Below the pieces are notes generated by a model that saw nothing but the letters and a program-made list of their open reading frames with translations, was not told where the DNA came from and did no database searches. From Streptomyces sp. NBC_00820 (GTDB lineage: Bacteria; Actinomycetota; Actinomycetes; Streptomycetales; Streptomycetaceae), in contig NZ_CP108882.1 in assembly GCF_036347055.1 (NCBI RefSeq), positions 7,490,001 through 7,554,000 on the forward strand: 64,000 bases of DNA, written 5' to 3'. Positions 52,411 to 60,300 of the stretch are shown here, piece after piece. The translations under genes and the position numbers were made by a program. The stretch's first letter is position 1. Each line of letters opens with the position of its first letter.

Positions 52411-53416
52411 CCCCGTCCGGTACCTGGCGTCCGTCCGGTACCCGGTCTCCGTCGGTGCCCGCCGGGGTCCCCAGCAGCCGCGCCGCGATGCGCCGCTCGT
52501 CGGGCCAGCGCACGTCGTACGCCCAGCCCCACCGTTCGAACCCGGCGATCAGCCAAGCCGTGAGGTCCGGCTGTCCCTTCAGCCCGCCGTGCCGGGCGCT
52601 GTTGGGGTCGGCGTGGTGCAGGTTGTGCCAGCCCTCGCCGAAGGTCAGCAGCGCCACCCAGCGGATGTCGCGTGACTGGTCGCGGGTCGCGTAGTGCTGG
52701 GCGCCGAAGGCGTGCGCGACGGAGTTGACGGACCAGGTGACGTGGTGGACGACCGCGTACCGCACGAGGCTCGCCCACAGGAAGGTGACGGCCGCCGTCC
52801 GCCAGTCGTGGGTCCAGGCCAGGACGAGCAGCGGCGGCAGCCCCAGGGAGACGGCGATGGCCACCGGGTAACACCGGTCCAGGCGGCGTACGTCCGGGTC
52901 GGCGAGCAGATCCGGGGCGTAGCGCGGATAGTTGGCACGGACCGGCGAGGACGAGAACCAGCCCACCTGCGCGTGCCAGAGCCCCTTGAGCAGGGCCCGG
53001 CGGGAGGTGCCGTACTTCCACGGCGAGTGCGGGTCGCCGTCCCGGTCCGCGTACTGGTGGTGGCGCCGGTGCTCGGCCACCCACATGGTGACCGGCCCCT
53101 CCATGGCCATGGAGCCCGCGATCCCCAGGGCGATCCGCAGTGGCCGTCTCGCCTTGAAGGACAGGTGGGTGAAGTGCCGGTGGTAGCCGGCGGTGATGCC
53201 CATGATGGACAGGGCGTACATCCCGATGGCGAGGCCCACGTCGTACCAGTGGGGCCCCCAGCCCGCCACGAGGGCGGCCGGCAGCGCCACGGCCAGGACG
53301 GCGAGCGGTCCTACGACGAGCATGAGCAGGTAGCCGGTGCGCAGCGGGACGCTCACCGGGACGGTGTCGGGCAGCGGGGCGCGTAGGCCGTTCGGGTGAT
53401 CGGCGGAGGTGGTCAC
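52385..53416 (-). CDS. Acyl-CoA/acyl-lipid desaturase (membrane di-iron), paralogue 1
   Basis: A 343-residue membrane desaturase of the delta-9 type. The three His boxes are present: YHRHFTH (about residues 82-88, HX4H), EHRRHHQYAD (about 117-126, HXXHH) and WHNLHHADPNSARH (about 263-276, HXXHH), with membrane helices before and between. The C-terminus has a short repeat GDRVPDGRQVPDG. GTG 53416 is the start. It is strongly similar to the desaturase at 61605-62675, the two flanking the oxygenase genes. It introduces a cis double bond using O2 and a ferredoxin or cytochrome partner; regiospecificity cannot be read. Confidence 0.9.
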   Translation of the reverse strand: MTTSADHPNGLRAPLPDTVPVSVPLRTGYLLMLVVGPLAVLAVALPAALVAGWGPHWYDVGLAIGMYALSIMGITAGYHRHFTHLSFKARRPLRIALGIAGSMAMEGPVTMWVAEHRRHHQYADRDGDPHSPWKYGTSRRALLKGLWHAQVGWFSSSPVRANYPRYAPDLLADPDVRRLDRCYPVAIAVSLGLPPLLVLAWTHDWRTAAVTFLWASLVRYAVVHHVTWSVNSVAHAFGAQHYATRDQSRDIRWVALLTFGEGWHNLHHADPNSARHGGLKGQPDLTAWLIAGFERWGWAYDVRWPDERRIAARLLGTPAGTDGDRVPDGRQVPDGVRRTGSSG

Positions 53417-53781
53417 GGCGCACCTCGCACGCGGCGGAACGGGCAAGTGGAGGGGGTCATGTGCGGCGATTATGCGGGCGCCATATGCCGCCGGGGCTCA
53501 GGCGCGCACGGCCGCACGGGCCCGGCGCCCATGCTCTACCTGGATGGATGAAGGTGCGGGCGCCGTGCGACTGCCCGACGATGGGACCGGGGCCGGGTTC
53601 CCCGGACGCGTCCGCCCCCTCGCGCAGACGCTGTCGTATCCGCGTTCATCTCCGCCCACCTCCATTCGTCCCAGTTCATCTCATTTCATCTCCTTTTGTT
53701 TCCGCTCGCTCCTATTCATCGTCAGTCATCAACAGCCATTCGTATTCGTATCAAGTACGTCGTCGAGTCGAGGAGTGTCGG
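53417..53781. other. Low-GC, pyrimidine-rich leader upstream of the hydrolase-ADC gene
   Basis: A 365-bp divergent region. At about 53635-53755 the sequence is unusually low in G and rich in C/T, with many TTCATC/TTCGT repeats (GTTCATCTCATTTCATCTCC, CTATTCATCGTCAGTCATC). No gene is supported; it is probably the promoter and 5' leader of the gene at 53782. Confidence 0.5.
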
Positions 53782-55986
53782 ATGCGCACGGACGGCCACG
53801 CACCCGGACGGCATGGGCAGGAAGGGCGGGACGGACAGGGCGGACAGGAACGGCGGGACGGGCAGGACGCCAAGGAGTTGCTGCGCCGGTGCGCGCGGGA
53901 CGTGGTGGACGTCGCCGAGGGCATCCGCGAGGTGGCCGGGCGCACCAGCACCGCGCTGTTCGCGCCCGCCCTGGCCGGCTCGGCGCGCCGCAGGCCCCGT
54001 ACCGGCCTCCCCGCCCAGTGGGCGCTGCTGCGGGCCCTGACCAACAAGCAGGGGCTCGGCGGCGCGGCCATCACGGCACCCAAGGGCATGGGCTACATGC
54101 TCGGCGCCGCCGGTGAGGCCCTGGGCCGGGAGAGCCTGGCCGCGCTGGTGGCCGTCTCCTCGCTGCGGCTGCGGATCGCCGCCGTACTCGTGGACCACCC
54201 CGAGTTCGAACGCGACCCGGGCATGCGCCGGCTGACGGAGGCCGTCACCGCCGACCACGACCTGGCGGCCGTACGAGCCCTGCGCGCCCTGTTCCGTGAC
54301 CAGGGCGCCCAGCGCGCCCTGTCCGGCCTCGCCCCTCTGCTGGCCGAACTCCTCGCAATCCGGGCCCTGTTGGACGAGGACCCGATGAACGACGAGACCG
54401 GCTGGGCGCTGGCCACGGGCCGCGAGCTGACCGCCGACCCGGTCAAGGGCATCGGGGCCGCCCGCGTCGCCGGCCTGGACCGGGGTGACGGCGCCGCCGA
54501 GGCCGTCGACCTCACCGACCAGGAGAAGCAGACCATCGCGGGCGAGGGCTCCTTCCTCGGTTTCCTGCGCAACATCGAGACGCTCTCCACCGACGGCCGG
54601 ATCCTCGTGCAGAACGTGCGCGGCCCCGACGGCGTCGTACGGTACGTCGTCCAGGCCCCCGGCATGGCCCCCGGCCGCCCCCGCAACGACTCCCCGCAGG
54701 ACTTCGTCGGCGCCTGGCGCAATCTGTTCATGGCCGACTCGCCCTACACCCGCGCGGTGCTGCTGGCCCTGGAGGAGCACGGCATCCCGCGCGGCGCCGA
54801 GATCGCCCTGATCGGGCACAGCGAAGGCGGGATCGCGCTGATGAACCTCGCCCAGGACGAGGAGTTCTGCCGCGCCTACCGCGTGACGCACATGGTCGCC
54901 GTCGGCTCCCCCGTCGACAACAAGAAGCCCGCCGACCCGCGCACCTGGGTCGCCAGCATCACCAACCAGCACGACATCGTGCCGGTCCTCGACGGCAGGG
55001 GAGCGGGCACCGCCTTCGACCCCCACCCCCACTGGTACGAGGTCGACTACACCGGGCCCACCCACGAGTTCCCGCTGTGCCACATGCTCCGTGAGTACAT
55101 GGAGCACCTGCGCACCGTCATCCCCGAGGCCCGCAAGGACGTCGACGAGGCGCTCGCGCCCTACCGCGGCCCCGTCGTGCGCACCCAGGCCTACCAGCTC
55201 AAGGACCGCGCCAACCCGCCCGAGGGCTACCCCTTCCTCACCCTGCCCACCACGTCCGTCGCCACCACCGCGGGCCCGGTCGACGTCCCCGTGCGCTACT
55301 ACGACTCCTCCGCCGCCCACCTGGGCTTCCCGGTCGACGCCGGCGTCGCCCGGGCCCTGCTGCCCGGCGTCACCTGGATGGTGCCGAGCCGGCTGGGCCG
55401 GCGGGCGCTGGCGGTGCTGTCCCTGTACGAGCACCGCTGCTCCACCATCGGCCCCTACACCGAGATCGTCCTGTCGGTCCTGGTGGACGACCTGTGGCGG
55501 CCCCGCCCGCTCGACATCGCCGCCGACCTGCTGCGCCGCGCCGACCTGCGCCGCACCGGCCGGTACGTCCTCTCCCTCGCCGTCACCACCGAGGAGGCCC
55601 GCGTGGTCGCCCGGGAGCTCTGGGGCCAGCCCGCGGTCCGCACCCTGGCCGAGGCCGACCTGATGGGCCGTGACATCCGCTTCACCTCGCCGGACCTCGG
55701 CATCGCCGTCGAGGGCCGCCTCGGCCCGGGCGTCCGCTGCCCCGAGGCGGACTGGGTGCTCTACGGCCGGCGCCGCGAGAGCACCGTACGCACCCTGCTA
55801 CGCACCCACGGCAAGCTGCGGCTGCACACCGGAACCGGCGTACGGCTGCGCCTGGACACCGCCGCGGCCGAACCGATGGCCGGGCAGCTGCGCCGGCTCG
55901 GCGTCGACACCGCCCGCCCGCTGTTCGTCCTGTCCTGCCCGCAGTTCATGACCCATCGCAGCGCCGGCGCCGTCCTGCCGCGCTGA
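53782..55986 (+). CDS. Alpha/beta-hydrolase (lipase-like) fused to an acetoacetate-decarboxylase-like domain
   Basis: A 734-residue, probably cytosolic protein. Residues 1-30 are a Gly/Asp/Gln repeat. About 35-260 is a helical domain of unknown type. About 270-475 is an alpha/beta-hydrolase: nucleophile elbow ALIGHSEGGIALMN (Ser about 345), possible acid in NQHDIVPVLDG (about 398), and His in THEFPLCHM (about 428-434). About 495-734 resembles the acetoacetate decarboxylase fold (SSAAHLGFPVDAGVARALLPG, GPYTEIVLSVLVDD, ARELWGQPAVRTL), but the Schiff-base lysine expected in a GYPKK-type motif is absent (GQPAV). It may release a fatty acid and bind or rearrange a keto-acyl product. ATG 53782 follows GAGGAG. 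Confidence 0.65.
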   Translation: MRTDGHAPGRHGQEGRDGQGGQERRDGQDAKELLRRCARDVVDVAEGIREVAGRTSTALFAPALAGSARRRPRTGLPAQWALLRALTNKQGLGGAAITAPKGMGYMLGAAGEALGRESLAALVAVSSLRLRIAAVLVDHPEFERDPGMRRLTEAVTADHDLAAVRALRALFRDQGAQRALSGLAPLLAELLAIRALLDEDPMNDETGWALATGRELTADPVKGIGAARVAGLDRGDGAAEAVDLTDQEKQTIAGEGSFLGFLRNIETLSTDGRILVQNVRGPDGVVRYVVQAPGMAPGRPRNDSPQDFVGAWRNLFMADSPYTRAVLLALEEHGIPRGAEIALIGHSEGGIALMNLAQDEEFCRAYRVTHMVAVGSPVDNKKPADPRTWVASITNQHDIVPVLDGRGAGTAFDPHPHWYEVDYTGPTHEFPLCHMLREYMEHLRTVIPEARKDVDEALAPYRGPVVRTQAYQLKDRANPPEGYPFLTLPTTSVATTAGPVDVPVRYYDSSAAHLGFPVDAGVARALLPGVTWMVPSRLGRRALAVLSLYEHRCSTIGPYTEIVLSVLVDDLWRPRPLDIAADLLRRADLRRTGRYVLSLAVTTEEARVVARELWGQPAVRTLAEADLMGRDIRFTSPDLGIAVEGRLGPGVRCPEADWVLYGRRRESTVRTLLRTHGKLRLHTGTGVRLRLDTAAAEPMAGQLRRLGVDTARPLFVLSCPQFMTHRSAGAVLPR

Positions 55987-56020
55987 GCCCCCCGCCCCCT
56001 CCACGCGACCGGGAGCAGCC

Positions 56021-56281
56021 ATGGTGACCGAGTCCCCCGCAACGATGCCGTCGACCGGTGAACTCCTCGACAGGGCAACCGTCCTGCGCGCCGACGCCGA
56101 CCTGATGGACGACTACGCCCGACGGCTGCGGGCCACCGCGGCGACGCTGGACGGCTGCGTGGCGGCGCCCGCGTGGAGCCGGCCCACCCTGGAACAGCAG
56201 GCGGCGGCCTGCGGCACGGCGGCGGAGCAACTGCGCACCGCCGCCGAGGCCTTGCACGCCCATGTACGGGCCGGTGGCTGA
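56021..56281 (+). CDS. Small helical-hairpin protein (86 aa)
   Basis: It starts ATGGTG at 56021, after GGGAGC, 34 bp behind the hydrolase-ADC gene, so co-transcription is likely. Two helices (LLDRATVLRADADLMDDYARRL; EQQAAACGTAAEQLRTAAEALH) flank a loop with a Trp (APAWSRPT, Trp about residue 51). Size and helix-W-helix shape recall WXG100 proteins, but the G of WXG is missing. It could be a small partner of the hydrolase. The gene ends 6 bp from the convergent heme protein gene. Confidence 0.6.
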   Translation: MVTESPATMPSTGELLDRATVLRADADLMDDYARRLRATAATLDGCVAAPAWSRPTLEQQAAACGTAAEQLRTAAEALHAHVRAGG

Positions 56282-56287
56282 CCGCCC

Positions 56288-57907
56288 TCAGAGCGCCGCG
56301 GTCCTGGAGTCCGCGGCGCTCCTGCCGAGCGACACGAAGTAACGCGCCTTGGTCTCGGGCAGGTTGCGGTGCAGCAGGTCGGAGAAGCCGCGGGTCTCGC
56401 GGACGATCCGCAGACCCTCGGCCGAGAACGTCGACGGCGCGAACAGGCGCGGCGCCAGCAGGGGGTTGTTCAGCGCCTCCGAGAACGCGTCGACGGAGAT
56501 GACGCGTTCGAGCAGCCGCCCGAAGATCGCCCCCGGCTCCGGCTCCTCCGCGAACACACCGACGTACAGATCGATGGCGTCGACGTCGCCGTACACCTCC
56601 ATCAGCGCGTCCTGGACCCGCGGGTCGCCGGAGATCTGCCTGGGGTGGGTGACGCGGGGGAAGCCGTAGTGGGCGCGGTAGTCGTTGTACGGGGCCAGCC
56701 GCAGCTCGCGGCCGACCGCGATGCTGCGCTCCTCGATGGGCATCAGCACGTCGTCGGTGTTGAACAGGCCCGAGAGACCGGCCGGTTGCAGGGACAGGTC
56801 CTCCATCAGCGGTCCGAGACCGCGGTCGGTGACCAGCCGCCCGTTGGCGATCGTGCGCGCGAGCGGCACCTCCCGGCCGCCGATGGCGTAGCTGGACGGA
56901 ACCAGGCTGTGCCAGCGGTACACCAGGCTGAACTCGACCGTCGCCCAGTTCTCCCGGTGCCACACCCCCCGGTCGGTGCGCACCGGGTCGAGGACGAAGT
57001 CGAAGTGGTACGGCGTGATGTGGTTGATGTACTCCTCCAGCATCACCCGGATCATCATCACGATGAGCGTGTTGCGGGTGGTCTGGAAGAGCCGTTCGTC
57101 GTCCCAGTCGGGGTGGGCGTCGGCGAGCAGGCCGGCCACCCGGTTGTGCTCGCGCAGGAAGAGGACGTTCATCGCCATCGGGCCGATGTGCGCGTGCACG
57201 CGGTCGCCGCCGGAGGCGAAGAGAGTGTCCCGCAGCTCCTCGGGCACCTCGTCGAACCGCACCGGCCGCAGCGCCCGGAACTCCTCCTTGATCTTTCCGC
57301 CCTCGCACAGCAGCGGCGGGAACTCGCCCCCGTCCACCTGCCTGCTCTTCAGCCGCCCGCCCTCGAAGGTCCGCAAGGAGGCGGTGACCTCCGCGCGGTC
57401 GCCGTAGAGCTGGCACATGTCGAGTGTGTGCGGGGAGTCGGTGCGGCGCGGATCGCCGGTGGCGGCGTGCCCGCGCAGGAAGCCGTCGGTGAACCACTGG
57501 GCGAACGCGGGCAGCAGCGCCGTCGACCGGGGGCAGTACCGGGTCGCGCCGTCGCGCCGGAACAGCTCGGCGACCTTTTCGGGAGCCGGCAGCCGCTCTG
57601 CCCCGCCGTCGGCCGGTGGCAGGTGCCGGCCCACCCACGAACGGTCGGTGAGGGAGTCCCACGACGTGTACGGGCTCTTGGTGCTCAGCGGGTCGGGACG
57701 CGGGGGCGCCTTGAGGACGGCCAGGTCGGTCAGGGTGGAGTTCAGCCGCCGGTGCAGCCACCTGCTGCGCTGGGCCGTCCGCCACACGGGCCCGAAACGG
57801 GTCAGCAGATGCGTCTCGAACCGATTGCGCCGCCCGTCGCGGGATCGGTCCCGTGCCCCGGTCCACGGTCCGGTCCGGGTCTGCGTCGCACGAGACGTGA
57901 CGGTCAT
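56288..57907 (-). CDS. Cyclooxygenase/heme dioxygenase-like animal-type heme peroxidase
   Basis: A 539-residue protein, close in layout to the catalytic domain of prostaglandin H synthase. Shared segments: LLPAFAQWFTDGF (about 131-143), LREHNRVAGLLADAHPDWDDERLFQTTR (about 251-278), LVYRWHSLVP (328-337), LYGDRAEV (167-174), and FGRLLERVISVDAFSEALNNPLLAP (about 472-496). Tyr330 and His333 match the COX cyclooxygenase Tyr385 and proximal heme His388, and Gln137 matches Gln203. The distal His207 is Asp141 here. It lacks a signal peptide and the EGF/membrane-binding modules of animal COX. It follows the P450 gene by 12 bp, with its own GGAGG. Confidence 0.85.
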   Translation of the reverse strand: MTVTSRATQTRTGPWTGARDRSRDGRRNRFETHLLTRFGPVWRTAQRSRWLHRRLNSTLTDLAVLKAPPRPDPLSTKSPYTSWDSLTDRSWVGRHLPPADGGAERLPAPEKVAELFRRDGATRYCPRSTALLPAFAQWFTDGFLRGHAATGDPRRTDSPHTLDMCQLYGDRAEVTASLRTFEGGRLKSRQVDGGEFPPLLCEGGKIKEEFRALRPVRFDEVPEELRDTLFASGGDRVHAHIGPMAMNVLFLREHNRVAGLLADAHPDWDDERLFQTTRNTLIVMMIRVMLEEYINHITPYHFDFVLDPVRTDRGVWHRENWATVEFSLVYRWHSLVPSSYAIGGREVPLARTIANGRLVTDRGLGPLMEDLSLQPAGLSGLFNTDDVLMPIEERSIAVGRELRLAPYNDYRAHYGFPRVTHPRQISGDPRVQDALMEVYGDVDAIDLYVGVFAEEPEPGAIFGRLLERVISVDAFSEALNNPLLAPRLFAPSTFSAEGLRIVRETRGFSDLLHRNLPETKARYFVSLGRSAADSRTAAL

Positions 57908-57919
57908 GGGTCCTCCGGG

Positions 57920-59290
57920 TCAGGTCGCGTTCCCGGCCGGGCGGCCGGAACTCACCGTGTAGTGCTGCGGGAACGGGGTGCCGGCGTAGTCCAGCTCCCG
58001 CTCGCCGCCGGGCAGCGGGAGGATGCCGGGGCGCAGCAGCACGCGCCGCACCAGCTCGGGCAGGATCACCGAGGCCGCGTACCGGCCGACGCAGTCGTGG
58101 GCGCCGTAGCCGAGGACGAGGTTGTGCGCGGGCGGGCGTCCGGGCCGGAACTCGGCGGGCGCGTCGAGGACCTCCTCGTCGAACATCGCCGACGCGAAGC
58201 AGGCCAGCACCACGCTCTTGGCCGGGATCACCGTCTGCCGCGGGGTGCCGGCGGCGAGGGTGTGGTCGCGCACGCACAGCCGGGGCGTGACCGGCACGAA
58301 CGGGTGGAAGCGCAGGGCCTCCCACACGAAGGCGTCGAAACGGGCCGGGTCGCCCTCCGCCGCCAGCCGCCGCGCCTCGGCCAGCGCCTGCGGGCGGACG
58401 GCCAGTTCCTTGACGGCGGTGGCCACGCACTGGGTGGCGTTCTGCTGGTAACCCGTCAGGTAGCCGACCAGGTTGGCGTTGATCCGCTCGTCGTCGAAGG
58501 CGTACTCGGCGGGCAGGCTGATGCGCAGCATCCGCGCGAGGACGTCGTCCGAGACCCGGCCGGGTGCGGCACCGTCCGCGGCCCCGCGACCGGATGCGGC
58601 GCCGAGGCCGTCACCGTCCGCGACTCCGGGGCCGTCACCGGGTGTGCCGTCGGCCGCCTCCCGGCGGCGGGCGATGACCTCGGCGACCCGGTCGTGCAGC
58701 TCCCGGCCCGCCGCCACACCCGCGGCATGGATCCCGGGGTCGCGCTCGGGGTTGACGGCGAACGCCCACTGCATCGCGCGGGTGCAGCCGTGCAGGATGT
58801 CCTCGTCGATGCCGGTGAAGCCCAGATAGCCGATGGCGACACGGGCCGCCGCCGGACGGGCGTAGTCCTGGATCAGGTCGAAGGTGTCCGCACCCCGGGC
58901 GACAGCCTCGTCCAGCACGGCGTCGGCGACCGACGCGGTCAGCTCCCGCACCCGGGGCGCGTCCTCGGCGGCGAGTACGAGCTGCCCGTACCCCCGCTCG
59001 CGCCAGTGCACGTCGGCACCGTCCCGCGCGAGGACGAACGGCGCGCCCAGCACGTCCTCCAGCGCCGGTCCGAACACCCCGACCGTGAACGTGCCGGGTG
59101 CGGACAGCACCTCCAGCACGTCCGGGTGCCGGGTGACGAAGACGCCGACCGGCGTGCTGAACACCGGACGCTGTGCGCGCAGTTGGGCGAAGACGGCCGC
59201 CTTGTCGGCGACCATGCCCTGTCGCAACAGGGACACCCGCTGCGGGACGTCGTCCTCGGGGATCGCGTCGTACGCGGCGAGAAAGTCCAT
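57920..59290 (-). CDS. Cytochrome P450 with amide-rich I-helix (N-x-x-Q), hydroperoxide-isomerase-like
   Basis: A 456-residue P450 when started at ATG 59290; ATG 59338 would add 16 residues and neither has a strong ribosome site. ExxR is EALR (324-327), and the heme loop LVLGYGAHDCVGR holds Cys400. The I-helix reads LVGYLTGYQQNATQCVATAV: the usual acid-Thr pair is replaced by Gln283-Asn284, with Gln287 three residues later. Asn-x-x-Gln in this place is described for fungal Ppo/linoleate diol synthase P450 domains that rearrange hydroperoxides. Residues about 213-248 are a Gly/Ala/Asp repeat insertion. Its gene is first in a two-gene operon with the COX-like gene. Confidence 0.85.
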   Translation of the reverse strand: MDFLAAYDAIPEDDVPQRVSLLRQGMVADKAAVFAQLRAQRPVFSTPVGVFVTRHPDVLEVLSAPGTFTVGVFGPALEDVLGAPFVLARDGADVHWRERGYGQLVLAAEDAPRVRELTASVADAVLDEAVARGADTFDLIQDYARPAAARVAIGYLGFTGIDEDILHGCTRAMQWAFAVNPERDPGIHAAGVAAGRELHDRVAEVIARRREAADGTPGDGPGVADGDGLGAASGRGAADGAAPGRVSDDVLARMLRISLPAEYAFDDERINANLVGYLTGYQQNATQCVATAVKELAVRPQALAEARRLAAEGDPARFDAFVWEALRFHPFVPVTPRLCVRDHTLAAGTPRQTVIPAKSVVLACFASAMFDEEVLDAPAEFRPGRPPAHNLVLGYGAHDCVGRYAASVILPELVRRVLLRPGILPLPGGERELDYAGTPFPQHYTVSSGRPAGNAT

Positions 59291-59490
59291 GAGGGCATTC
59301 AGCCACCGGCCCGGACACGTCGCATTTCGGACGGGCATTCGGATGACCGGGCCCGCGCGGGAGGTACATTGACGGTGCCGCACGCGGTGCCCCCACCGGA
59401 TTCCGCACACCCGGCCGCCCCCGCGACCTGTCCCGCCCACCCGCCGGGCCCGTCGCCCGACGGTCCCCGTACCGCAGAGGAGCGTGCGCG

Positions 59491-60192
59491 ATGCTCTCCA
59501 CCTGGGCCGGGGCCCTCGTGCCCGTGTTCAGCGACACGACCGTCAGCGGTGCCGAACGGCTGCTCGGGGAGCCCGGGCACGGCCGCGTCCTGGCCGCCAA
59601 CCACACCTCCTTCTTCGACCCGGTCCTGCTCATCGGCACCCTGCACCGGCTCGGCCACCGGCCCGCCGTCCTGGCCACCGCCGGGCTGTGGCGGGTGCCC
59701 CTGCTGGCGCGCGCCCTCACCCACGAGGGGTACGTACCCGTGCACCGGGGCAGCCGCCGCGCCCCGGACGCCCTGCGGCCCGCCTCCGACGCCCTCGCCG
59801 AGGGGCGCGGCGTGCTGATCTACCCCGAGGGCCGCCTGCCCCGGTACCGCGCCGCGCACGACCGACCGCCCGGCCCGCTGAAGACCGGCGTGATCCGGCT
59901 CGCGCTGTCCACCGGCGTTCCGGTGGTCCCCGTCGGGCACGCCGGAGCCCGCCGCGTCTCCTCCGGCAGCCGCGCCAAGCAACTGGCCGGATGGGCCACC
60001 GCCCCCCTGCGACGCCCCCGCGTCCACGTGCACTTCGGGGAGCCCCTCCACCTGGACGACACGCGCCGGCCGCTGGAGGACCTGGAGGCCGCCCTCGCCG
60101 ACGCCTGGTCGTGTGCCGTACGGGCGCTGGGCCCGGGGCAGGCCGAGGACACGCCGGACGGCGACGGCCTCTTCCCGGCCCCGGGCCGCTGA
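59491..60192 (+). CDS. Lysophospholipid acyltransferase family protein (PlsC-like)
   Basis: A 233-residue acyltransferase. Motif I is AANHTSFFDPVLL (HX4D, His38 to Asp43), motif II-like region GYVPVHRGSR (about 80-89), motif III YPEGRLPRYR (about 111-120) and motif IV VPVVPVGHAG (about 145-154). It transfers an acyl group to lysophosphatidate or a related acceptor. ATG 59491 is preceded by AGAGGAG. It is divergent from the P450 gene (about 200 bp) and the first of three rightward genes ending with a desaturase. Confidence 0.86.
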   Translation: MLSTWAGALVPVFSDTTVSGAERLLGEPGHGRVLAANHTSFFDPVLLIGTLHRLGHRPAVLATAGLWRVPLLARALTHEGYVPVHRGSRRAPDALRPASDALAEGRGVLIYPEGRLPRYRAAHDRPPGPLKTGVIRLALSTGVPVVPVGHAGARRVSSGSRAKQLAGWATAPLRRPRVHVHFGEPLHLDDTRRPLEDLEAALADAWSCAVRALGPGQAEDTPDGDGLFPAPGR

Positions 60193-60300
60193 CGGTTCGG
60201 CCGCCGCGTTGGCACATCCGGGTGGTAGCGGACGCCGTCCCGCGCCGAAGGAGTTGTCGCAGCAGGGAACAGGCGTCCCCCGCCCGGATAATCACCGCTC

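Noticed and set aside
52537..52560. GTTCGAACCC resembling a tRNA T-loop
   Set aside because: It lies in the coding region of the desaturase and no cloverleaf can be drawn around it.
55761..58430. Long minus-strand frame overlapping the COX-like and P450 genes in another phase
   Set aside because: Arg/Pro/Ala/Gly-rich antisense-like composition with no motifs; the two enzymes occupy the region fully.
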